From the NCBI GenBank assembly GCA_050633525.1, contig JBOEGR010000018.1:124001-188000 (forward strand): a stretch of DNA of 64,000 nucleotides, given 5' to 3'. The position numbers and the translations under genes are program-made. The notes under the pieces are model-generated. The model saw only the letters and a program-made list of their open reading frames with translations. It searched no databases and was not told the origin of the DNA. This stretch comes from CANLBN01 sp050633525. Lineage in GTDB: Bacteria > Pseudomonadota > Gammaproteobacteria > Pseudomonadales > Cellvibrionaceae. Within the stretch, counting starts at the first letter, position 1. Each line of letters starts with the position of its first letter. This document shows, one piece after another, positions 55,605 to 64,000 of the stretch.

Positions 55605-55760
55605 AAAGGCCGGTATCGGGCTCGCATAGACTCTATACAAGAGAATCTATACTTACCGTTGCGGGGGCAGCGCTGGCTTTACACCAGACTTCCCGTTTAC
55701 CCTACACTCTGTTTATTAAGCGATTTAACACTCACTATACGGCTGCAGGCACCTTTTGCA
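55605..55760 (-). promoter_or_regulatory. Cobalamin riboswitch
   Basis: On the minus strand the conserved elements appear in order: GGTGCC near 55753, GGGAAGTCTGGTGTAAAGCC, the B12 box CAGCGCTGCCCCCGCAACGG (about 55655-55675), and GAGCCCGATACCGGCC near 55605-55623. It lies about 175 nt upstream of btuB. Binding of adenosylcobalamin should lower expression; the expression platform (55430-55605) was not resolved by eye. Confidence 0.93.
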
Positions 55761-55795
55761 GGCGGGATTATAGGTTTAGTCTTAATGAATGTCTA

Positions 55796-56332
55796 TTAAT
55801 GATTAGAGCAGTCAATGACGGCATTAATATGGTCTTGATAAAAACCTTTATTTTTTAAATAGCGGACTTGCTTTACTTTTTCGGTTACATCTTCAGGCGG
55901 GGATTCACCAAAACGCTTCTCTTTCAAGGCCTTAGCTTGATCAAACCAATCTATATCTAATTGATCAAATACCGCTAAGGCTAAACTATCGCAAATACCT
56001 TTAGCTCGCAGCGATATTTTAATTTTGAATGGGCCATCACCTGAATTGATACGTGAACGAATGTACATATCAGCAAAGCGCTCATCACTTTGATATGACT
56101 GAGTTTGCAAATATTCAAGCACTTCTTGTATGTCAGAAGACTGAAAACCTTTAGCAACAAGCTTCTGGTATAGCTCCAGCCTTGAATAATCTCGCCTAGC
56201 TAAATAGTTTAAAGCAATATTCTTAATCTTTTTGACACTATCACCTGTTTGACTAAATTGACCAGTGTCGCCTAGTTGAACATCTACTTGTCTATTCTCA
56301 GTCTCTGATAAGTACATTATTCTGGCACCCAT
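55796..56332 (-). CDS. recX: Regulatory protein RecX, 178 aa
   Basis: RecX-type three-helix repeats with LARRDYSRLELYQKLVAKGF and SDERFADMYIRSRI. It inhibits RecA filament growth. It starts 2 bp after recA, so it is cotranscribed under LexA control. Confidence 0.93.
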   Translation of the reverse strand: MGARIMYLSETENRQVDVQLGDTGQFSQTGDSVKKIKNIALNYLARRDYSRLELYQKLVAKGFQSSDIQEVLEYLQTQSYQSDERFADMYIRSRINSGDGPFKIKISLRAKGICDSLALAVFDQLDIDWFDQAKALKEKRFGESPPEDVTEKVKQVRYLKNKGFYQDHINAVIDCSNH

Positions 56333-56334
56333 TT

Positions 56335-57372
56335 TTAGGCATCCGTTGCAATATCGACCACATTTTCAGTTGTTTTTTCAATAGAATCTGGCAACAGCTG
56401 GGTACGAATAGCGGTTTCTATTTCTGTAGCAATTTCAGGCCTCTCTTGTAAAAATTTCACAACATTATTTTTACCTTGACCAATCTTTTCACCTTTGTAG
56501 CTATACCAAGCTCCTGCTTTATCAATCATCTCCATCTTCACGCCATAGTCAATGACTTCTCCTAAACGATTGATACCCTCTCCGTACATGATTTGGAATT
56601 CAGTCTGTTTAAAGGGAGGGGCTACTTTATTTTTTACAACCTTCACACGAGTCTCTGAACCCGTTACTTCATCGCCATCTTTTACAGCACCGATACGACG
56701 AATATCCAAACGAACAGAAGAATAGAATTTAAGTGCGTTGCCGCCAGTGGTGGTTTCAGGGTTACCAAACATAACACCAATTTTCATACGAATTTGGTTA
56801 ATAAAGATAACCAAACAATTGGCATTTTTAATGTTACCGGTAATTTTACGCAAAGCTTGAGACATTAATCGCGCTTGTAAACCTACATGATGGTCACCCA
56901 TATCACCTTCAATCTCGGCCTTAGGCGTCAAAGCTGCAACAGAATCAACAACCAAAACATCGACCGCACCGGAACGCACTAACATATCGGATACCTCTAG
57001 GGCCTGCTCACCGGTATCAGGTTGAGAAATTACTAGATCATCAACATTGACACCCAATTTCTCGGCATATACTGGGTCTAGTGCATGCTCAGCATCGATA
57101 AACGCACAAGTTCCACCAGCCTTTTGCGCCTCAGCTATTACTTGTAGAGTTAAGGTTGTTTTACCTGATGATTCTGGCCCATAAATTTCAACGATTCTGC
57201 CTCTGGGTAGCCCCCCTATTCCTAAAGCAACATCCAAACCTAAGGAACCAGTCGAGATAGAGGGTATTTTGACTAATTCTTTGTCGCCCATACGCATGAC
57301 AGTTCCCTTACCGAACTGTCGATCGATTTGCGTTAATGCGGCTTGCAGTGCTTTATCTTTGTTGGAGTCCAT
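56335..57372 (-). CDS. recA: Recombinase RecA, 345 aa
   Basis: Walker A GPESSGKTTL, LVIFINQIRMKIGVMFGNPE and a short acidic C-terminus. Catalyses strand exchange and LexA self-cleavage. Typical length, with the LexA box and promoter upstream. Confidence 0.99.
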   Translation of the reverse strand: MDSNKDKALQAALTQIDRQFGKGTVMRMGDKELVKIPSISTGSLGLDVALGIGGLPRGRIVEIYGPESSGKTTLTLQVIAEAQKAGGTCAFIDAEHALDPVYAEKLGVNVDDLVISQPDTGEQALEVSDMLVRSGAVDVLVVDSVAALTPKAEIEGDMGDHHVGLQARLMSQALRKITGNIKNANCLVIFINQIRMKIGVMFGNPETTTGGNALKFYSSVRLDIRRIGAVKDGDEVTGSETRVKVVKNKVAPPFKQTEFQIMYGEGINRLGEVIDYGVKMEMIDKAGAWYSYKGEKIGQGKNNVVKFLQERPEIATEIETAIRTQLLPDSIEKTTENVVDIATDA

Positions 57373-57455
57373 GTATCACCTCAGTTATGAATGATTACTA
57401 TTGATCGGTTAGCAAGGGCTTGTGTCGAATATTCTATACACTAGGTATCGGCTCA

Positions 57456-57469
57456 TACGCTTAAGCGTA
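57456..57469. promoter_or_regulatory. 14-bp palindrome in the recA leader
   Basis: TACGCTTAAGCGTA, perfect, lies between the recA promoter and the recA start, so would be transcribed as part of the 5' UTR. Role unknown. Confidence 0.4.
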
Positions 57470-57499
57470 AAAGGGGTACGCCCTCGTTATTTAACAAGA

Positions 57500-57534
57500 A
57501 CTATACAACAAGAATACTGTATGAGCAACCAGTA
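57500..57534 (-). promoter_or_regulatory. recA promoter with LexA box
   Basis: On the minus strand TTGCTC (57528-57523) and TATAGT (57505-57500) are 17 bp apart. TACTGGTTGCTCATACAGTA (57515-57534) fits the LexA pattern CTG-N10-CAG and covers the -35 box, so LexA would block RNA polymerase. Confidence 0.85.
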
Positions 57535-57542
57535 CTAGCAAT

Positions 57543-58046
57543 TTATACAGTATTTTTATCTAGAAGTGTAATTAAGCCTTCAAGCGCAGCGATGACCGCC
57601 TTTTCTCGTATTTTTTTACGACCATCATCGAAATGGAATAAGCGACTAAACGTTTTGCCATGGCGAATGCTCCATGCGATCCATACGGTACCGACAGGCT
57701 TTTCGCTACTACCGCCGTCAGGCCCCGCTATTCCTGTAATAGCGACGGCGACATTGGCGCCACTTTTCTTTAAAGCGCCGTCTGCCATAGCGACTGCAAC
57801 AGCACCACTGACAGCACCGCTACTCTCAATAAGAATGGTTTTAACACCTAGCTGTTCATGCTTGGCTCGATTGCTATAGGTAACAAAGCCTTGCTCAAAC
57901 CACTTAGAGCTCCCAGAAACAGCTGTGATCGCATGGGCTACACCACCCCCAGTACATGATTCGGCCGTTGTGACCGTCCAAGCCAATGCTGACAGGCGCT
58001 TGCCAACCTCCACTGCTAGAACAGCTAAAGAATGTCGATTTATCAT
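57543..58046 (-). CDS. pncC: Nicotinamide-nucleotide amidohydrolase (CinA C-terminal type), 167 aa
   Basis: AESCTGGGVA and GIAGPDGGSSEKPVGTVWIA identify the PncC/CinA domain. It converts NMN to nicotinate mononucleotide. The stop is 8 bp from the LexA box. The usual position is next to recA. Confidence 0.93.
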   Translation of the reverse strand: MINRHSLAVLAVEVGKRLSALAWTVTTAESCTGGGVAHAITAVSGSSKWFEQGFVTYSNRAKHEQLGVKTILIESSGAVSGAVAVAMADGALKKSGANVAVAITGIAGPDGGSSEKPVGTVWIAWSIRHGKTFSRLFHFDDGRKKIREKAVIAALEGLITLLDKNTV

Positions 58047-58171
58047 ATTATTATCAGTTGATTAAAACAAAGACCTAGAATAATACAAAAAGAGAATGGC
58101 TTAAGGAAGGGGATTTCAGGGAGAGGAAGACATATCTTCGTATTTATGGAGTTAAGCTTGCTAATAGATGC

Positions 58172-59497
58172 TTAATTACTCTTCTCTATGACAGTAGTAA
58201 TCGAGTCTACCGCCTGAACACAATTGCGCCCTGAACTTTTTGATTGATAGACAGCTTGGTCCGCCGCTCTAAATAGCTTATCAAAAGAATCGATATATTC
58301 ATCCAATTGAGCCACACCAAAGCTAGCCGTCACTTTCACATCTGATGGGTTGAGCGCTTGAATTTTGGCTCTCAATATCTCACTTTTATTAACCGCATAA
58401 GATAAATCACAGTGATTCATTAAAAGCAAAAACTCTTCACCACCCATACGGGCGACCACATCATCACCACGCATATTATCTTTTAACAGCAAGGCAACAG
58501 CTTTCAATACTTCATCACCTACATCATGGCCATGCTGATCATTAATTTTTTTAAAGAAGTCAATATCCAACACGACTATCGAATAAGGGGTGGCATGGCG
58601 CTGAGCATTTTTAATACTAATTTCAACTTGCTCTGCAACAAAATGGCGATTATACACCCCAGTCAATTGGTCATGCATCGCCAAATATTGCATTTCCTGC
58701 TTTTGCTTTTCTACTTTATTTAACAAGTGTTTATAACGAATCAAGTTTTCAACTCGAACCGTTAAATCCAAAGGATCAATCGGCTTAGCGATATAATCAT
58801 TGGCACCCGAACGCACCAATTCATATTTACGTGTCGCATCATCTAATCCTGTCATCACCAAAATAGGAACCTGTGACCAAGGGTGGTCGCCCTGCTTAAG
58901 ATGACAAACAAAATCTAACGCAGTCATTTTACCTTCGAGAAAAAAATCACAAGTAATGACATGTGGCTGGATAATATCTACCTGCTCTAATGCTTCCTCG
59001 GCTGACTTAAAGCAGAAACATTCACAAAAATTTTCTTCTAAGATGGCTTGAACTGTCATCTGCTGAGCGAGATCATCTTCGATGATAATCACTTTATTTT
59101 GGCGCGCCTCTTCAAAAGTATCACGTGCCTTTGATTGCTCAATATAGCCCTTTAATAAGTCGAATTCCTTACGTGTAAATATTTGAGTAAAGCCGCTCAC
59201 GTACAAGGATTCGATATAGTCATCCTGCCCACGATCGTTGAGCAGAAGAATTAACGGGGTGGAAGAGTATCCACGCAAAGCGCGGAAACGGGAAACAAAG
59301 GTCTTTAAGTCCTTACCCAAGCTAGCACGAGAGACCAGTACTAAGTCATAGGGAGCACTACTCGTTTTAATGTGCTGCCATACATCTTGCTCTGTTGGGG
59401 CAATATCAAACTCAATATCTAAATCTTCTAAAAAACTACAAGTAATTGCCTGAGTCAGTTTAGAGCTATCGACAATTAAAGCACGAGTAATGGTCAT
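58172..59497 (-). CDS. Response regulator with two receiver domains and GGDEF, 441 aa
   Basis: Residues about 1-125 form a degenerate receiver (no clear phosphoacceptor Asp). A second receiver (about 135-255) has IIEDD and ITCDFFLEG with the likely Asp. The GGDEF domain (about 280-435) carries GGEEF and an RGDD inhibitory site five residues before it, so an active, product-inhibited diguanylate cyclase is expected. It could feed the c-di-GMP control of the adhesin, but that link is inferred. Diverges from mutS. Confidence 0.9.
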   Translation of the reverse strand: MTITRALIVDSSKLTQAITCSFLEDLDIEFDIAPTEQDVWQHIKTSSAPYDLVLVSRASLGKDLKTFVSRFRALRGYSSTPLILLLNDRGQDDYIESLYVSGFTQIFTRKEFDLLKGYIEQSKARDTFEEARQNKVIIIEDDLAQQMTVQAILEENFCECFCFKSAEEALEQVDIIQPHVITCDFFLEGKMTALDFVCHLKQGDHPWSQVPILVMTGLDDATRKYELVRSGANDYIAKPIDPLDLTVRVENLIRYKHLLNKVEKQKQEMQYLAMHDQLTGVYNRHFVAEQVEISIKNAQRHATPYSIVVLDIDFFKKINDQHGHDVGDEVLKAVALLLKDNMRGDDVVARMGGEEFLLLMNHCDLSYAVNKSEILRAKIQALNPSDVKVTASFGVAQLDEYIDSFDKLFRAADQAVYQSKSSGRNCVQAVDSITTVIEKSN

Positions 59498-59861
59498 AAA
59501 TAATACTGCTGGGAAGATAGATAAGTGAATGAAGTATAGTTAAATAATTGAAATGGCACCAAATTCAACAATAAATCCCTACACCACATCACTTTTTCTT
59601 TTATCTTTAAAATTCAAATACTTAAAATAAAAAAGTATCACTTTTGTAATTAAAATACTAATGTAGCCTTTAAATTAAAGTAACCGTTTACATTATAGGC
59701 AATAAATACAAAAGCGCTCATAAAATAAAGAGTCGCTAAAGAAGATCTAAGTCACAATACCTCGTCAAATACTACTAAATGCTCAGTATAAATTGCTCAA
59801 GAGCCATACAAAGCCTTAAAATAGTCGGCTAAATACCCCATACAAGAGATTCTCCTGCTCA
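59498..59861. promoter_or_regulatory. Divergent intergenic region, possible mutS promoter
   Basis: 364 bp, AT-rich and free of genes. TTGCTC (59793-59798) and TAAAAT (59817-59822) are 18 bp apart upstream of mutS and may form its promoter. No hairpin, repeat or riboswitch was seen here. Confidence 0.3.
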
Positions 59862-62465
59862 ATGACCATTACCGCTAATGCCACTCATACACCCATGATG
59901 GTGCAATATCTTAATATTAAGTCAGAACATCCACATGAATTAGTGTTCTATCGTATGGGGGACTTCTACGAACTCTTCTTCGATGATGCAAAAAAAGTCT
60001 CTGACCTATTGGATATTACTTTAACCGCTAGAGGCAAATCAGCGGGAGAGCCCATTCCCATGGCTGGCATTCCTTATCATGCAGCCGATGGTTATCTTGC
60101 CAAACTCGTACAGGCAGGACAATCGGTGGCAATATGCGAACAAGTAGGCGATCCAAGTACCAGTAAAGGGCCAGTAGAACGCAAAGTCATGCGTATAGTG
60201 ACACCAGGCACTGTCACTGATGAAGCTTTGGTTAATGCAGGCAGAGACAACCTCTTAGTTGCCATTAATCATGATGCGAAAGATGAACGGTTTGGTATCG
60301 CCTGCCTCGATGTCGGTAGCGGACGATTCTACATTATCGAGGTAACCGGAAAAGAAGCGCTTGCAGCCGAATTACAGCGCCTTAATCCTGCAGAACTATT
60401 ATTGAGTCAGATCCTAGAGAACCACGACATTTCCGAGCAGTTTGCTAGTGTGCGCTACCGCGCGGAGTGGGAATTTGAATTAGAGACCGCTCAGCGTGTG
60501 CTCTGTGAACAATTTGGAACACAAAACTTACAAGCCTTTGGCTGTGATGACGCTCCACTAGGGCTCGGTGCCGCTGGCTGCGTGCTAGCTTATGTTAAAG
60601 AAACTCAACGAACTGCACTGCCTCATATCAACCGTATCCAACAGGAAGACCGCGACCACGCGGTCACTATGGATGCAGCCACACGGCGTAACTTAGAAAT
60701 TGACATCAACCTAACGGGTGGTGAAAGTAATACCCTCTTACAATTATTAGACAAAGCAGCAACCTGTATGGGTAGCCGCCTACTTTGTCGCTGGCTCAAT
60801 CGCCCGCTAAGGCAAAAAGAGATTCTCGAAGCGCGGCAGCAAGCCATTGCTAGCCTTCTAGATAACTATCGTTTTGAATTAATTAAAGCTCCACTGAAAA
60901 TCATTGGCGACCTAGAGCGAATTCTTGGGCGTGTAGCTCTTCGCTCTGCGCGCCCGAGAGACTTATCTCGACTCTGCTTGTCTATTGCTGTTTATCCTCA
61001 ACTACAAGCCTTGTTAGCCGAACATGCTTCACCGCGCTTACAACAACTAGCACAATCAATCGGCACCTTCCCTGCTACCGTCGAATTACTCAATAAAGCG
61101 ATTATCGAGAACCCACCTGTGGTTATACGTGATGGAGGCGTTATTGCAGAAGGCTACGATGAGGAGCTTGACGAACTGCGCAAACTCAGCAGTAATGCCG
61201 GACAGTTTTTGATTGATCTTGAAATACAAGAAAAAGAACGTACGGGCATTAGCAATTTAAAAGTAGGATATAACCGCGTCCATGGTTACTATATTGAAAT
61301 CAGCCGTGGGCAATCTGATAAGGCTCCCACTGAATATATCCGCCGCCAAACACTCAAAAATGCCGAGCGTTTTATCACGCCTGAACTAAAAGAATTTGAA
61401 GATAAAGCGCTATCGGCTAAAAGCAGAGCCCTTACTCGAGAAAAAGCGCTATATGAAGAGTTGATTGAAAAACTCAACACAGAACTCAATGCTCTACAGC
61501 GCTCATCTGAAGCCATAGCTGAACTAGATGTGCTCAATAACTTAGCCGAATGTGCCGATGCTTTGAATTTTTGTTGTCCAACCCTCAGCTCCGTAAGGGG
61601 CATTCAAATAGTCGAAGGTCGCCACCCTGTCGTTGAACAAGTCCTGAACAACAACGCCCCCTTTGTGCCCAATGATCTATTGCTTGATGATGAGCGTTCT
61701 ATGCTCATCATCACCGGCCCCAATATGGGTGGTAAATCGACCTATATGCGTCAAACTGCACTCATCACTTTACTAGCGCATACTGGAAGTTATGTTCCAG
61801 CAAAAGCAGCGACTATCGGTATTGTTGATAGAATTTTCACACGTATAGGCTCATCAGATGACCTCGCAGGTGGCCGCTCCACGTTTATGGTCGAAATGAC
61901 TGAAACGGCAACCATTCTGCAGAATGCAAGCAACCGCAGCTTGGTACTGATGGATGAAATTGGAAGAGGAACCAGCACTTTTGATGGACTTTCATTAGCA
62001 TGGGCTTGCGCAGAGCATCTCGCTAACAATATCAATGCTCTGTGTTTATTTGCAACCCATTACTTTGAAATCACCTCATTACCAGAAAAGTGCTTAAATG
62101 CTCATAACGTGCATTTATCCGCAACCGAACATAATGATGGCATCGTATTTTTGTACCATATACAGTCTGGGCCAGCAAGCCAAAGCTATGGTTTACAGGT
62201 GGCAAAACTAGCCGGGATACCACAAGTGGTTATCGATGAAGCGCAACACCAACTTACCTTACTTGAGAGTGGCCAGCACCCCCATACATCATTCGAAACT
62301 AACACCGCATCAAATATGAACGCACCATTACAACCTCAACAAGCCGAACTATTTAACAGCACTGTTAATCCCGCTATTGAAGCGTTGGATAAAGTGGATG
62401 CTGATGACTTGAGCCCGAAACAAGCCTTAGAATTGATTTACCACCTGAAACTATTGTCAAAATGA
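59862..62465 (+). CDS. mutS: DNA mismatch repair protein MutS, 867 aa
   Basis: Mismatch-binding FYRMGDFYELFFDDA near the N-terminus, ATPase GPNMGGKSTYMRQ and LMDEIGRGTSTFDG. Length matches full MutS, including a C-terminal tetramerisation region (LSPKQALELIYHLK). Recognises mispairs and recruits MutL. Confidence 0.98.
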   Translation: MTITANATHTPMMVQYLNIKSEHPHELVFYRMGDFYELFFDDAKKVSDLLDITLTARGKSAGEPIPMAGIPYHAADGYLAKLVQAGQSVAICEQVGDPSTSKGPVERKVMRIVTPGTVTDEALVNAGRDNLLVAINHDAKDERFGIACLDVGSGRFYIIEVTGKEALAAELQRLNPAELLLSQILENHDISEQFASVRYRAEWEFELETAQRVLCEQFGTQNLQAFGCDDAPLGLGAAGCVLAYVKETQRTALPHINRIQQEDRDHAVTMDAATRRNLEIDINLTGGESNTLLQLLDKAATCMGSRLLCRWLNRPLRQKEILEARQQAIASLLDNYRFELIKAPLKIIGDLERILGRVALRSARPRDLSRLCLSIAVYPQLQALLAEHASPRLQQLAQSIGTFPATVELLNKAIIENPPVVIRDGGVIAEGYDEELDELRKLSSNAGQFLIDLEIQEKERTGISNLKVGYNRVHGYYIEISRGQSDKAPTEYIRRQTLKNAERFITPELKEFEDKALSAKSRALTREKALYEELIEKLNTELNALQRSSEAIAELDVLNNLAECADALNFCCPTLSSVRGIQIVEGRHPVVEQVLNNNAPFVPNDLLLDDERSMLIITGPNMGGKSTYMRQTALITLLAHTGSYVPAKAATIGIVDRIFTRIGSSDDLAGGRSTFMVEMTETATILQNASNRSLVLMDEIGRGTSTFDGLSLAWACAEHLANNINALCLFATHYFEITSLPEKCLNAHNVHLSATEHNDGIVFLYHIQSGPASQSYGLQVAKLAGIPQVVIDEAQHQLTLLESGQHPHTSFETNTASNMNAPLQPQQAELFNSTVNPAIEALDKVDADDLSPKQALELIYHLKLLSK

Positions 62466-62585
62466 GATTTATCACCCCCATGCTCGACGATAATTGGTAC
62501 AATAACACCGGCTAACTGACTCTCGCCGTATTTAGCCCACATCATAACGACCATATTCACTAAACCTGCCACGTAACTATTTATC

Positions 62586-64000
62586 ATGCCACAAACAAAC
62601 ACACCAAAAAAAACGCTCCAACAGATCCCAGACATTGATCTTGTTTACTATTTTAGGCTTTTGCTAAGGCATAAATGGTTTATCTTATTTTTCACTTTGT
62701 TGATAACAGCAATAACAGCTTATATCACTTTTCAGATAGACCCAATCTATCGTGCCAGTACCTTGATTGTTATTGATAAAAAATCAGCTAATACCCTCTC
62801 TGTAAATGATGTTATTCCAATTAGCACAAACCAGAAAGAGTACATTTCTACCGAGCTGCAGATACTAAAATCAACTGAATTAGCCGAACGAGTGGTAGGC
62901 CGCCTAAGCTTAGATACGCATCCAATATTTGACCCTCGTCAACAAGAAGAAGAATTTAGCCTAAGCGAATTCATCAAAGGTTTGATTACTTCATCTGGTG
63001 CTGAGTCGCTGGAAAACGTGGCGGGAGCGAAAACAGAGGAAGAAATCAACCAAGGTATTTTTGATGAGGTTGTGGAAGAGTTCATGACAGGTCTCAGTAT
63101 ATCGCCCATCAGAAATACACAAGTCGTTACCATTAATTACGAAACAACCAACCCCAAATTAGCAGTTGAAATTGCCGATACCATGGCGGATGTTTATATA
63201 GAGAGTCATTTACAAGCCAAACTAGATGCCACCACAAAAGCGACTAATTGGCTTAACGAGAAATTAGGCGGGCTAAGAACAAACTTAAAAAATTCTGAAC
63301 AAGCCTTACAGGACTATCGGGATGAAGCTGGGCTAATCGACGTAAAAGGTATCAAGACCATTGATTCACAAGAGCTAACCGCTTTAACTCAACAATACGT
63401 GGCTGCAAAAGGCGAGCGTTACAGTGCCGAAACTAAATATCGGCAAGTACAACGACTTGGTGGGAACCCATCCTTGAATCAGCTAATGGGTTTACCGAGC
63501 GTATTGGAGCAACCTCTTGTACAAAGCATGAATAACAAAAAAGCCCAAGCAGATCAAAAAGTAGCGGAGCTGAATCAACTCTTTGGACCAAAGCACCCTA
63601 GTATGGTCGCTGCTGTCTCAGAAGCTCAATCAGCGGAAAGGGCGTTAAGGCAACAAGTTAATTTGGTAGTGGACAGTATTAGAGCCAATTATCGTCAAGC
63701 GCAACAAAATGAGGCATCACTACAAGCTCAAATCAATCAAACTAAAAAACGCTTTCAAACCATTAACAAACAAGAATTTAAACTTGAAGATTTAGAAAGA
63801 GAAGTAGAAACCAACAAACAAATTTATAGCCTATTCTTAACTCGCGCTAAAGAAAGCGATGATGCCGGTCAACTAAGAGTTCCCCATGCGAGAGTGATTG
63901 ACTTTGCAAAAGCAACTAGAGACCCAATCAAACCTAGATGGAAACTTATCATAGCTTTAGCCCTTATACTCAGTAGCATTATCGCCATTGCATGGGTCTT
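62586..64000 (+). CDS. Wzz/Wzc-like polysaccharide chain-length protein, partial (471 codons seen)
   Basis: The first transmembrane helix (about 33-53) is followed by a Wzz domain with YRASTLIVIDKKSAN, a long coiled coil, and a GNVR-type region (VPHARVIDFA, KPRWKLIIALAL) with the second membrane helix at the window edge. It regulates exopolysaccharide length or export. Whether a C-terminal tyrosine kinase follows cannot be seen. The start is ATG 62586; no strong Shine-Dalgarno. Confidence 0.85.
   Translation, partial: MPQTNTPKKTLQQIPDIDLVYYFRLLLRHKWFILFFTLLITAITAYITFQIDPIYRASTLIVIDKKSANTLSVNDVIPISTNQKEYISTELQILKSTELAERVVGRLSLDTHPIFDPRQQEEEFSLSEFIKGLITSSGAESLENVAGAKTEEEINQGIFDEVVEEFMTGLSISPIRNTQVVTINYETTNPKLAVEIADTMADVYIESHLQAKLDATTKATNWLNEKLGGLRTNLKNSEQALQDYRDEAGLIDVKGIKTIDSQELTALTQQYVAAKGERYSAETKYRQVQRLGGNPSLNQLMGLPSVLEQPLVQSMNNKKAQADQKVAELNQLFGPKHPSMVAAVSEAQSAERALRQQVNLVVDSIRANYRQAQQNEASLQAQINQTKKRFQTINKQEFKLEDLEREVETNKQIYSLFLTRAKESDDAGQLRVPHARVIDFAKATRDPIKPRWKLIIALALILSSIIAIAWV

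Noticed and set aside
62438..62635. 65-codon minus-strand frame after mutS
   Set aside because: It overlaps mutS and the polysaccharide gene on the other strand and has no supporting signals.

Overview
The window comes from a gammaproteobacterial chromosome. The right-hand two thirds carry a core backbone (mutS, pncC, recA-recX and alaS-lysC-csrA-tRNA-Ser) in an order familiar from Pseudomonas and related marine gammaproteobacteria. An RTX biofilm adhesin with its own type I secretion system and a large cobalamin salvage/uptake operon sit between recX and alaS. A genus cannot be named from the sequence alone.

Positions 1-23387 are the right part of an integrated mobile element. It abuts the 3' end of tRNA-Ser(GCU) (23388-23477, minus strand), next to a large serine recombinase whose reading frame runs on through the antisense of the tRNA. 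The other end lies outside the window. Backbone genes include a J-domain protein, a VirD4/TraG-like coupling ATPase, a multi-pass membrane protein, an exported protein, a short RadC and small paralogous proteins. There are two cargo islands. One is a helicase-nuclease gene followed by a 1061-residue nuclease-like gene (2048-7841), a candidate anti-phage system. The other is an ankyrin protein followed by two paralogous HExxH metallopeptidases (16831-21461). Between the helicase gene and radC lies about 0.88 kb without a gene; at least fourteen helices can be drawn there by eye, making it a strong candidate for a large structured RNA. A smaller structured non-coding block lies at 1740-2010.

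Positions 23.4-29.8 kb hold tRNA-Ser, csrA, lysC, alaS, a HIT protein, a Trm112-like protein and an M23 peptidase. Positions 29.8-41 kb hold a LapA-like adhesin of 1992 residues, with a retention module, a TAAG sequence resembling the LapG cleavage site and RTX repeats, plus its TolC, HlyD and ABC exporter parts. Positions 41.6-55.8 kb are one minus-strand B12 operon (btuB-cobO-cbiZ-cobQ-btuC-btuD-cobU-cobT-cobC-cobS-cbiB-cobD-btuF) headed by a cobalamin riboswitch. A 313-bp MITE-like element has landed exactly in the btuC/btuD stop-start overlap. In-frame 15-bp or 24-bp minisatellites occur in several genes of this part. Positions 55.8-64 kb hold recX, recA (with a clear LexA box and promoter), pncC, a GGDEF response regulator, mutS and the start of a Wzz/Wzc-like polysaccharide gene.
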